A DNA stretch of 7,438 bases, from contig CANQZS010000090.1 of assembly GCA_947628385.1 (NCBI GenBank), positions 1 to 7,438 of the forward strand, in the 5' to 3' direction. Below the pieces are notes generated by a model. The model saw only the letters and a list, made by a program, of their open reading frames with translations, ran no database searches and was not told the origin of the DNA. Shown piece after piece: positions 1 to 6,018 of the stretch (position 1 is its first letter; the number at the start of each line of letters is the position of its first letter). The DNA comes from an uncultured Clostridia bacterium (GTDB lineage: Bacteria > Bacillota > Clostridia > Oscillospirales > Ruminococcaceae). The translations under genes were made by a program, and so were the position numbers.

Positions 1-222
1 TATATCCTCGAACACAAAGCTACTGTTCGTGCCGCTGCTAAACAGTTCGGAATTTCAAAATCTACAGTACATAAAGATATAACCGAAAAGCTGCCTGTCG
101 TATGCCCGCAGATGTATCCTGCCGTCAAGGAGATCCTTGAAATAAACAAGCAGGAACGCCATATCAGGGGCGGAATGGCTACAAAGCACAAGTATGAGGA
201 AAAATCGCGCGAAAGCGATTGA
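1..222 (+). CDS. spoIIID: Sporulation transcription factor SpoIIID, 3' part (5' end outside window)
   Basis: The first 73 in-frame codons end at a TGA (220-222) and give the C-terminal part of a small helix-turn-helix protein. The diagnostic segment is a HTH with VRAAAKQFGISKSTVHKDIT (residues 9-28 of the visible part), followed by EKLP, a VKEIL helix and the basic HxRGGxATKxKY tail. This order and these motifs match SpoIIID, a protein of about 80-93 residues, so roughly 17-20 N-terminal residues and the start codon lie upstream of the window. In Bacillus, SpoIIID is a mother-cell DNA-binding protein that activates and represses many genes of the sigma-E regulon, including sigK. The basic tail seen here corresponds to the C-terminal region that also contacts DNA. 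The C-terminus (KSRESD) is shorter than the B. subtilis one. A strong hairpin follows 39 bp downstream. Its presence implies an endospore-forming Firmicute; the identification is by motif recall, with no search run. Confidence 0.93.
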   Translation, partial: YILEHKATVRAAAKQFGISKSTVHKDITEKLPVVCPQMYPAVKEILEINKQERHIRGGMATKHKYEEKSRESD

Positions 223-260
223 CGTATAAAATACGGAGTCTTAGTCGGGAACATAAGAAA

Positions 261-306
261 ATATCCGCAGTTCCATTGCAGGAGCTGCGGATATGCTTTT
301 TTATTT
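261..306. terminator. Rho-independent terminator shared by convergent genes
   Basis: A 14-bp stem (261-274 with 281-294) closes a 6-base loop (ATTGCA). It is perfect except for one T-G wobble, and its core is ATATCCGCAG/CTGCGGATAT. On the plus strand it is followed by GCTTTTTTATTT, a good U-tract, so it should end the spoIIID transcript. On the minus strand the sequence after the stem reads TTTTCTTATG, a weaker U-tract, and the hairpin begins a few bases past the TAA stop (301-303) of the GGDEF-EAL gene. It therefore plausibly works in both directions. A tiny inverted repeat CGTAT-AAA-ATACG directly after the spoIIID stop (223-235) is probably incidental. Confidence 0.9.
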
Positions 307-2916
307 GGATATTATGAAATCCTCCGTCGGCGAAGCCCCGCCGTCGTTTTCATCGTTCTCAGCCTTTTCCTCAAGGCGCCGCTTCTTTTCATCTGCAAGC
401 TGTCTCTCGTTTTCCTCAAGACGGTGCTGATCCGGCTTGTGGAGCGCATCATACATTTCAACAAATTCTATAGCGTCCGCCTCTTCAAGCGGCTTGCTCA
501 TAAGGAATCCCTGTATATAATCGCACTTCATCTTGGCGAGGAATTTATACTGTCCCACCGTTTCGATGCCCTCCGCCACGGTATGTATGCCAAGATTATG
601 AACAAGATCTATAATGGAATCCGTTATTGCATAATCCCTCTGATTATTATTTATCTCGTCAATAAACGACTTGTCTATTTTCAGGCATTTTATCGGGAAG
701 TTCTTAAGATAATTCAGCGACGAATATCCCGTTCCGAAATCATCAAGCGCAAGAGCTATGCCGAGATCGTTTATCTCGTTTATTACCTTGCTCTTGGAAT
801 CGGTAAAATCTATCAGCGTGCTTTCCGTGATCTCGAGCTGGATATTCTTGGGGTTTACATGAGTTATCTCGATCACTCTCTTGACGTGTTCGATATAGTC
901 GTCTCTCCTGAGCTGCACGGGCGAAACGTTTATTGACATTATAACGTTGGGATTAAGATTTTCGTTTATCTTTGTAAGCGTGCGGCACGCGCTCTCGAAT
1001 ATCCACGTTCCGATCTGGACTATCGCTCCGCTTTCCTCCGCAACATTGATAAACTCCGTGGGGGGAACTACTCCGAACTCCGGACTTATCCACCTGAGCA
1101 GGACTTCAAATCCGTGAATGTCGCAGGTATCCGCAGAGATGATCGGCTGATAATGAAGCGCAAGCTCGCCCTTTTCAAGAGCTTCATTAAGCGAGCGCGC
1201 AATAGCCGCCTTGCTGAGGAAGCTGTTTTTTCGGTTCGCATTAGTATAGAATGCAACTCTGTCCTTGCCGTTCTCCTTTGCTCTGTGAAGAGCCATTTCC
1301 GCATCTCTTAGCAGCAGATCCGGAGTAAGATCGTCGTCCGGATATATTGATATTCCTATAGAAAATTTTATATAGATCTTGTCGTTTAGAATATCCAGAG
1401 CTTTATTGAAGCAGCTGTGGAGCTTTTCGATCACCGAGTTTACCTCGGAATAATCATTATCGAATTCCTTAAGGATAATAAATTCGTCCCCGCTGAACCG
1501 GAAAACCGGCACCTCCGGCGGCAGCTGATCTTTCATTATGGAAGCGAACGAGCAAAGCACCTCGTCTCCGAAATTATGACCGAGAGTCTCGTTCAGCCAT
1601 TTGAAATTGTCAATATCCACAAACATTACCGCGAACCGGCTGCGTCCCTCCTCGCGGGTATGGATAATATCCTCCATGCGCTCGTAAAGCATACTGCGGT
1701 TGCCGAGTCCGGTAAGGGTATCGGTATACTTGTAGCTGCTCAAAGTATTGCTTTCCGACTGCATAATATCCGCTATCTTGTTGATATTTTTGCCGACCTT
1801 GCCGAATTCGTTCTTTGCAAATGAGGTGATGCGGTAATTGTAATTCCCGTTTGCCATTTCCTCAGTGCATTTTCTGATCTCATGCAAAGGCGAGCTTTCC
1901 CTGTGGAGCAGGTTTACCACCGCGATCATCATAAGCGCGCACAGGCAGAAGAGGATCGCCATTTGTCTTAAATAAAGCGCGTGTATACCGCCGTTTATCT
2001 CTCTGCTGTCAAACAGGACGATGATATTCCAGCCGCTGGCGTTCCCTGTTTTTTGGTAGAAGTATATCTTTTCTCCGCTTGAAGCCGTATAGCTGTCGAT
2101 ACACTCGGCAGTATAGGCGGTCTTGCCTAATATATTTGTGAGAGGAGCGTCGTTCAGGCTGATATTTTCCGAAAGATTATTTTCGGAGGGAGAATATATC
2201 ACATACCCGTCGTCAGCGATCATGGGGTAGCTTCCCTTTACGAATTCATATTCCGAAAGGATACCGAATATCCCCTCCGGCTTGACCTCTATCCCGCAGA
2301 ACGCGTATGCGTATCCGTCCGATATTACCGGCATGATAATTTTCACAACGTTTTCCTCCGGCGTGAACAGCGACGGCTCCGGAGAGGTGCAGATATATTC
2401 AAATCTTGACGCGGATTTGGAAATATAGCCGCTGTACCAGCGTTGGCTGTCAAGGTCATATTCCTCACCGTCAAGAACGCGTCCTCCGCTGCCGACAAGT
2501 ATGCCGCTCTGATCCGAAACTATCCATGCGGAAACAATATCGCTGCCGTTACCGCAGATAATATCGAGCGTCCGGCTCATACTTTCAAAATGATCCGCTT
2601 TTTCCGGTCCATCGGAGGAATTTATCTCGGAAACGAAGCTTTTCAGATCATTATTTTCCGAGATCATACGGAGGTTTGAGGCATATTCCCTGATCTTGTT
2701 TTCCACAAGACCGGAGATCAAACTTCCGGTAGTTATCATAGTCTGGCTTAAGCTTTCGTATTCATTCATCTGTATAAAGGCATAGGAAAGCACCCCGAAG
2801 CAGATAATGAGCAGCAGGGCAAACAATGCGATCAGCAGTGATATTCTTTTAGTAAAGCTGGTATGTATAACATTCAGGAATTTTTTTGCCGGCTTCTGAT
2901 CGTGTTTCGTAGACAT
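301..2916 (-). CDS. Membrane sensor c-di-GMP protein: dCache-like sensor, HAMP, GGDEF, EAL
   Basis: An 871-residue protein that senses a signal outside the membrane and makes and/or breaks cyclic di-GMP inside. Order: basic N-terminus; TM1 about 24-48; extracytoplasmic domain about 49-312 resembling dCache_1 (WYSGYIS at 160-166, DGYVIYSP at 236-243); TM2 about 316-337; HAMP-like linker about 338-390; GGDEF domain about 395-558; EAL domain about 566-825; charged Glu/Lys/Arg-rich tail 826-871. The GGDEF domain keeps DTLTGLGNR (399-407), FVDIDNFK (432-439) and LGHNFGDE (445-452), but the signature is SGDEF (475-479), and no RxxD inhibitory site lies just upstream. The EAL domain has E604 in EVLLR (ExLxR type), N663, E695/E698, DDFGTG (725-730), K746, E782 in AEGIE and QGF (802-804), so its metal- and substrate-binding set looks complete. 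The start is supported by AAAAGGAG 11 bases upstream and by the promoter at 3006-3034. Both activities are possible; phosphodiesterase is the safer prediction. Monocistronic. Confidence 0.95.
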   Translation of the reverse strand: MSTKHDQKPAKKFLNVIHTSFTKRISLLIALFALLLIICFGVLSYAFIQMNEYESLSQTMITTGSLISGLVENKIREYASNLRMISENNDLKSFVSEINSSDGPEKADHFESMSRTLDIICGNGSDIVSAWIVSDQSGILVGSGGRVLDGEEYDLDSQRWYSGYISKSASRFEYICTSPEPSLFTPEENVVKIIMPVISDGYAYAFCGIEVKPEGIFGILSEYEFVKGSYPMIADDGYVIYSPSENNLSENISLNDAPLTNILGKTAYTAECIDSYTASSGEKIYFYQKTGNASGWNIIVLFDSREINGGIHALYLRQMAILFCLCALMMIAVVNLLHRESSPLHEIRKCTEEMANGNYNYRITSFAKNEFGKVGKNINKIADIMQSESNTLSSYKYTDTLTGLGNRSMLYERMEDIIHTREEGRSRFAVMFVDIDNFKWLNETLGHNFGDEVLCSFASIMKDQLPPEVPVFRFSGDEFIILKEFDNDYSEVNSVIEKLHSCFNKALDILNDKIYIKFSIGISIYPDDDLTPDLLLRDAEMALHRAKENGKDRVAFYTNANRKNSFLSKAAIARSLNEALEKGELALHYQPIISADTCDIHGFEVLLRWISPEFGVVPPTEFINVAEESGAIVQIGTWIFESACRTLTKINENLNPNVIMSINVSPVQLRRDDYIEHVKRVIEITHVNPKNIQLEITESTLIDFTDSKSKVINEINDLGIALALDDFGTGYSSLNYLKNFPIKCLKIDKSFIDEINNNQRDYAITDSIIDLVHNLGIHTVAEGIETVGQYKFLAKMKCDYIQGFLMSKPLEEADAIEFVEMYDALHKPDQHRLEENERQLADEKKRRLEEKAENDENDGGASPTEDFIISK

Positions 2917-2927
2917 ATAGATATGAG

Positions 2928-2935
2928 CTCCTTTT
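2928..2935 (-). promoter_or_regulatory. Ribosome binding site of the GGDEF-EAL gene
   Basis: On the minus strand AAAAGGAG lies 11 bases before the ATG at 2916-2914. It fixes this ATG as the start. The protein then begins with a short basic cytoplasmic tail before TM1, as expected for a sensor of this type. Confidence 0.75.
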
Positions 2936-2993
2936 TACAGCGGCTGAATGGATCGTTCATTACACTAGGAAAGTTTATTTCCGTACAAATATA

Positions 2994-3014
2994 TGCTATA
3001 CAATTATTATAGCA
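2994..3014. promoter_or_regulatory. Inverted repeat over the -10 and start site, candidate operator
   Basis: TGCTATA (2994-3000) and TATAGCA (3008-3014) form a perfect 7-bp dyad with a 7-base centre (CAATTAT). The right arm overlaps the TATAAT of the minus-strand promoter and the left arm covers the predicted start site. A dimeric repressor bound here would block RNA polymerase. The region is AT-rich, which raises the chance that a dyad arises by accident, and part of the match is forced by the -10 itself. The operator role is inference. Confidence 0.35.
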
Positions 3015-3034
3015 CATAAGCTCCAATTTTTAAA
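3006..3034 (-). promoter_or_regulatory. Sigma-A-like promoter of the GGDEF-EAL gene, extended -10
   Basis: On the minus strand a perfect TATAAT (3006-3011) is preceded by TGC, giving the extended -10 TGnTATAAT. A TTTAAA (3029-3034, 4 of 6 matches to TTGACA) sits exactly 17 bases upstream. Transcription would start near 2999, leaving a leader of about 80 bases before the ATG. The perfect extended -10 compensates for the poor -35. The -10 is embedded in an inverted repeat (see 2994-3014). Confidence 0.7.
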
Positions 3035-3059
3035 TATATTTTTACAACTTGAAAATAAT

Positions 3060-3089
3060 TTGACGTTTTGAATAATTTTTTAGTACAAT
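3060..3089 (+). promoter_or_regulatory. Promoter-like sequence facing the repeat-rich intergenic region
   Basis: TTGACG (3060-3065) and TACAAT (3084-3089) are separated by 18 bases, each differing from the sigma-A consensus by one base. It points away from the GGDEF-EAL gene; the two -35 elements are only 25 bp apart. No gene begins just downstream, so it would transcribe the structured region from about 3096 onward and could read into the mannosidase gene. The surrounding DNA is very AT-rich, where chance promoter matches are common. Confidence 0.45.
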
Positions 3090-3135
3090 TATTATGCAAA
3101 TTTATCATATATATTAACATTTTTTTCAAAAAGTA

Positions 3136-3340
3136 TTTCATGGCTCATCGGATCTCCACCACTTGAAGCCTTTGGCAGCTTTCACGCCCCCTTGCTTAGC
3201 TCCTGAAACAAAGGATTTCGCCGCTCTGCGAAAAACAGACTGCGTTCGTCTTGTGTCCTGCCCGCCCCCCTTGGGGGCATAATATGTAAATAAAACAAGC
3301 AAACACACATTGGGGGTAAAAGCGTGCAGGCTCAGCCTGC
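3136..3340. repeat. Structured GC-richer intergenic element, probably a dispersed repeat
   Basis: The composition shifts abruptly from AT-rich DNA to a GC-richer block without a normal gene. Within it are closely packed inverted repeats: TTTCGC/GCGAAA with a 6-base loop (about 3217-3234), ACAGAC with an imperfect partner GTCTTGT (about 3235-3254), GCCCCC-CTT-GGGGGC (3264-3278), and GCAGGCT-C-AGCCTGC (3326-3340). None is followed by a U-tract, so they do not look like ordinary terminators. Density of hairpins, composition and position between two promoters fit a dispersed intergenic element or a structured RNA. I see no clear terminal inverted repeats or target duplication and no transposase. 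Whether it occurs elsewhere in the genome cannot be seen from this window. Confidence 0.5.
3138..3308 (-). other. Uncertain 56-codon ORF inside the structured element
   Basis: On the minus strand a GTG (3308-3306) opens a 56-residue frame ending in TGA at 3138; the frame stays open upstream to an in-frame TGA near 3350. The peptide starts hydrophobic (MCLLVLFTYY), continues through a Gly-rich, very basic middle (RRTQSVFRRAAKSF, GAKQGGVKAAKG) and ends KWWRSDEP. There is no Shine-Dalgarno sequence before the GTG and no ATG in a useful place, and the frame covers most of the hairpin-rich element almost exactly. It could be a small basic peptide gene, the remnant 3' end of a gene, or just an open frame carried by a repeated sequence. 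I do not recognise a family. The third reading is favoured because translation signals are missing. Confidence 0.2.
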
Positions 3341-3350
3341 CTCAACTCTC

Positions 3351-3390
3351 AACACTCTTGAAGCTCTTAACACTCTTGAAGCTCTTAACA
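3351..3390. repeat. 18-bp tandem direct repeat, 2.2 copies
   Basis: AACACTCTTGAAGCTCTT occurs at 3351-3368 and again, identically, at 3369-3386, followed by the first four bases of a third unit (AACA, 3387-3390). A related fragment (CTCAACTCTC) sits just before it. Each unit itself contains two similar halves (ACACTCTTGA and AGCTCTTA). It ends 11 bp before the -35 of the mannosidase promoter, so it could serve as a binding site or be the edge of the upstream repeat element. Confidence 0.85.
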
Positions 3391-3400
3391 TTATTAGTGA

Positions 3401-3429
3401 TTGACAAACGGCTGTAAAAGGTTTATACT
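3401..3429 (+). promoter_or_regulatory. Near-consensus sigma-A promoter of the mannosidase operon
   Basis: A perfect TTGACA (3401-3406), a 17-base spacer and TATACT (3424-3429, 5 of 6 matches) make this the strongest promoter in the window. Transcription would start near 3436, giving a leader of about 70 bases. In that leader GGGAA (3438-3442) can pair either with TTCC at 3447-3450 (4-bp stem) or, as GGGAATG, with CGTTCCC at 3471-3477. Both are short, and I do not claim a riboswitch. With a promoter this good, sugar control would need a repressor or catabolite control; I found no convincing cre site. Confidence 0.85.
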
Positions 3430-3488
3430 TTTTATTGGGGAATGTGTTCCATAAATAATGCCTACCGGAGCGTTCCCGCAGATATTAG

Positions 3489-3497
3489 AAAGAGGAG
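3489..3497 (+). promoter_or_regulatory. Ribosome binding site of the mannosidase gene
   Basis: AAAGAGGAG ends 9 bases before the ATG at 3507. It decides the start, and the protein then begins directly with the first beta-strand of the GH2 sugar-binding domain and has no signal peptide. Confidence 0.85.
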
Positions 3498-3506
3498 CTC
3501 AGCAAT

Positions 3507-5990
3507 ATGATCCGAAAATTAGATGGAGAATGGAAGGTTTCCCGCTCGGACACTGCGGAAACATTCACGACCAGACTGCCTGCGTCCGTTTACAGTATCC
3601 TTATAAAGGAAAATAAGATCTCAGATCCGTATTACGGGGAAAATCAGTACGGCGCACTAAAGGTATCCGAAGCCGACTATATTTTTGAACATACCTTCGA
3701 TATGACGGGCGAGCTTAAAGAATACGACCGCTATTTCCTGAGATTCAACGGCATAGACACTATCTCCGAGGTGTACCTTAATAAGGAGCTCCTCGGAAAA
3801 ACGGAAAATATGCACCGTATATATGAATTCGACGTCACAGACATTCTTGCCAAAGGTAAAAACGATATTTATATCAGGCTCCATTCCCCTCTTAAATATA
3901 TCCGCGAAAAACAGGAGAAAAATCATCTCTGGGGAGTGGATCCCACCATTGACGGGTTCCCGCACATACGCAAGGCCCACTATATGTTCGGCTGGGACTG
4001 GGGACCCGCTCTGCCCGATATTGGCATATGGCGCGATGTGGAGCTCGTCGGAGTCAACGGCGGGCGCATTGACAGCGTGAATGTTATCCAGACTCATTCC
4101 GGAGAAAGCGTCCGGCTGAGATTCGATACCAAGCTTTCCGACGTCAGCTCCAAGGATCTGCGGCTCGATATAAACATCACCTCGCCCAACGGCGAGGAGG
4201 CTCTTATTTCGGTGGACTGCAAGACCGATTCCATATCCGCAGAATGTGTTATCTCGTCGCCTATGCTCTGGAACGTCCGCGGTCACGGAAAACAGCACCT
4301 TTACATGATAAGCGCCATGCTTTACAACAAGGGCGAACCCGTGGACATCAAGGAATTCAACATCGGTCTAAGGACTATCGAGGTATGCCGCCAGCCCGAT
4401 CCCGACGGCAGCGGCGAGGAGTTCTGCTTCAAGGTGAACGGGAATAAAATATTTATTATGGGAGCGAATTATATACCGGAGGATAACATTCTTTCCCGCC
4501 GCTCTCCGGAAAGGACAAAAAGGCTCCTTAAAAGCTGCGCCTCGGCAAATTTCAACATGATACGCGTCTGGGGCGGGGGAATCTATCCGGACGACTATTT
4601 CTACGACATCTGCGACAGGCTCGGACTGCTCGTATGGCAGGATCTGGCGTTTGCCTGCGCCGTATATAACGCCGATACGGAATTTTCAATGAACGTCCGT
4701 CAGGAATTCATCGACAACGTAAAGCGTATACGCTGCCACCCCTCCCTTGCAATGTGGTGCGGCAATAATGAGATAGAATCCGCAATACTCTACTGGGGAA
4801 TACCCGTTACCGAGGAGCAGAAACAGGGCTATATCAGGATATTTGAAAAGCTTGCTCCTAACGTTATCAGGCATTACGATCCCCAGAGATACTATCACCC
4901 CTCCTCGCCGTCATCGGGAGGCGGCTTCAACGATCCCAGCGCGGAAAACAAGGGCGATTCCCATTACTGGGACGTATGGCATAATTTCAAGCCGTTTTCC
5001 GATTTTATGGATCATAAATTCCGCTTCTGCTCGGAATACGGCTTTGAATCCATACCAAGCATAAAAACCGTGCGCTCCTTTGCAGAGGAAAGCGACTTCA
5101 ACCTTACCACTCCGGTAATGGAGGCTCACCAGAAGTGCAGTGCGGGAAATGAAAAGCTCCTCTATTACCTTGCTCAGATGGTACACTATCCATATTCATT
5201 TGAGGATCTTATCTATGCCACCCAGCTCGTTCAGGCGGAGGCTGTACGCTTATTTGCCGAACATATGCGGCGCAATCGCGGAAGATGTATGGGATCTCTT
5301 TACTGGCAGCTGAACGACAGCAATCCCGTGATCTCATGGTCGTCCATAGACTATTTCGGCAGATGGAAAGCTCTGCATTACTATGCAAAAAGGTTCTACG
5401 CTCCGGTGCTTTGCTCGGTCGATGACAGAAACAAGGAAAAGCTTATGATAAATGTTTCCAACGAATCCTCGGAGGAATTTTCCGGCACGGTGCGCTGGAG
5501 GGTGCGCATGAACAATAACGATATAACGGCACAGGGCTCGGAAGATGTAAAAGTTCCTCCCTTTACATCAATGAACGTGCTTGAACTTGACCAGCAGCTC
5601 ACAAAGCTCAGCACGAGCATAAAAAATATGTATCGTGACCACTATATAGAATATTCCCTTATCCACAGCAGTGCGGTAATATCAAGCGGAACGTGTATGC
5701 TCGTTCCTCCTAAGGAATTTACGTTTCTTGATCCGGAGATCAGCGTAAAGGTAGACAGGATAGGTGAGATCTACCGGTTCACGGTCACCGGCAGCAACTT
5801 TGCAAAGGGAGTTTTCCTTGATTATGAAAATTTTGACTGCCCGTTCAAGGATAACTGGTTCGATCTCCACGGTCAGCCCTACTCAGTGATAGTGAACAGA
5901 TCGGACGTTCCCGCGAATCTTACCGAAAAGGATCTTGAAAAAAACGTTATCGTCAGAAGCTATTACGACATCACCGGACAGAGCCTTTAA
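3507..5990 (+). CDS. Intracellular GH2 exo-beta-mannosidase
   Basis: An 827-residue glycoside hydrolase family 2 enzyme predicted to remove non-reducing-end beta-D-mannose (EC 3.2.1.25) from manno-oligosaccharides or from Man-beta-1,4-GlcNAc glycans. Order: jelly-roll sugar-binding domain about 1-180; immunoglobulin-like GH2 domain about 185-290; TIM-barrel about 300-625; C-terminal beta domains about 630-827. The GWDWGPALPDIGIWRDV segment (162-178) is typical of beta-mannosidases rather than beta-galactosidases or glucuronidases. The acid/base Glu is E422 in WCGNNEIES (417-425) and the nucleophile is E510 in FCSEYGFES (507-515). RVWGGGIYPDD (353-363) and GSLYWQLND (596-604) are further barrel signatures. 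There is no signal peptide or anchor, so it is cytoplasmic and would act on imported oligosaccharides. Length is normal for the family. It heads a probable operon with the HD gene; no transporter or other glycosidase is in the window. The exact substrate is inference; the family and both catalytic residues are clear. Confidence 0.95.
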   Translation: MIRKLDGEWKVSRSDTAETFTTRLPASVYSILIKENKISDPYYGENQYGALKVSEADYIFEHTFDMTGELKEYDRYFLRFNGIDTISEVYLNKELLGKTENMHRIYEFDVTDILAKGKNDIYIRLHSPLKYIREKQEKNHLWGVDPTIDGFPHIRKAHYMFGWDWGPALPDIGIWRDVELVGVNGGRIDSVNVIQTHSGESVRLRFDTKLSDVSSKDLRLDINITSPNGEEALISVDCKTDSISAECVISSPMLWNVRGHGKQHLYMISAMLYNKGEPVDIKEFNIGLRTIEVCRQPDPDGSGEEFCFKVNGNKIFIMGANYIPEDNILSRRSPERTKRLLKSCASANFNMIRVWGGGIYPDDYFYDICDRLGLLVWQDLAFACAVYNADTEFSMNVRQEFIDNVKRIRCHPSLAMWCGNNEIESAILYWGIPVTEEQKQGYIRIFEKLAPNVIRHYDPQRYYHPSSPSSGGGFNDPSAENKGDSHYWDVWHNFKPFSDFMDHKFRFCSEYGFESIPSIKTVRSFAEESDFNLTTPVMEAHQKCSAGNEKLLYYLAQMVHYPYSFEDLIYATQLVQAEAVRLFAEHMRRNRGRCMGSLYWQLNDSNPVISWSSIDYFGRWKALHYYAKRFYAPVLCSVDDRNKEKLMINVSNESSEEFSGTVRWRVRMNNNDITAQGSEDVKVPPFTSMNVLELDQQLTKLSTSIKNMYRDHYIEYSLIHSSAVISSGTCMLVPPKEFTFLDPEISVKVDRIGEIYRFTVTGSNFAKGVFLDYENFDCPFKDNWFDLHGQPYSVIVNRSDVPANLTEKDLEKNVIVRSYYDITGQSL

Positions 5991-6004
5991 ACAGCCGCAG
6001 TAAC

Positions 6005-6010
6005 GGAGGG
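6005..6010 (+). promoter_or_regulatory. Ribosome binding site of the HD-domain gene
   Basis: GGAGGG lies 8 bases before the ATG at 6019, inside the 28-bp gap after the mannosidase stop. No promoter fits in that gap, which supports co-transcription. Confidence 0.8.
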
Positions 6011-6018
6011 TACATAAA

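Noticed and set aside
219..247. TTGACG after the spoIIID end as a promoter
   Set aside because: No acceptable -10 lies 16-18 bases downstream, and it runs straight into the terminator hairpin.
424..936. A 170-codon plus-strand frame opposite the EAL domain
   Set aside because: It lies wholly antisense to a clearly conserved EAL domain, has no convincing RBS and shows no recognisable motif; long antisense frames are expected from the codon use of the real gene.
3264..3278. GCCCCC-CTT-GGGGGC as a terminator
   Set aside because: The stem is only 6 bp with a 3-base loop and neither strand has a U-tract after it.
3136..3390. Insertion sequence or CRISPR array
   Set aside because: There is no transposase, no matched terminal inverted repeats and no clear target duplication, and the direct repeat has just two full adjacent units with no spacers.
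2936..3506. Cyclic-di-GMP riboswitch or other known riboswitch in the long spacer
   Set aside because: The c-di-GMP gene nearby made this worth looking for, but I found no GEMM-like core and no terminator or anti-terminator pair in either leader; the mannosidase leader pairings are too short to support a claim.
3657..4298. A 213-codon minus-strand frame opposite the mannosidase N-terminal half
   Set aside because: It is antisense to conserved GH2 domains, has no family motif, and has no promoter or RBS that stands out.
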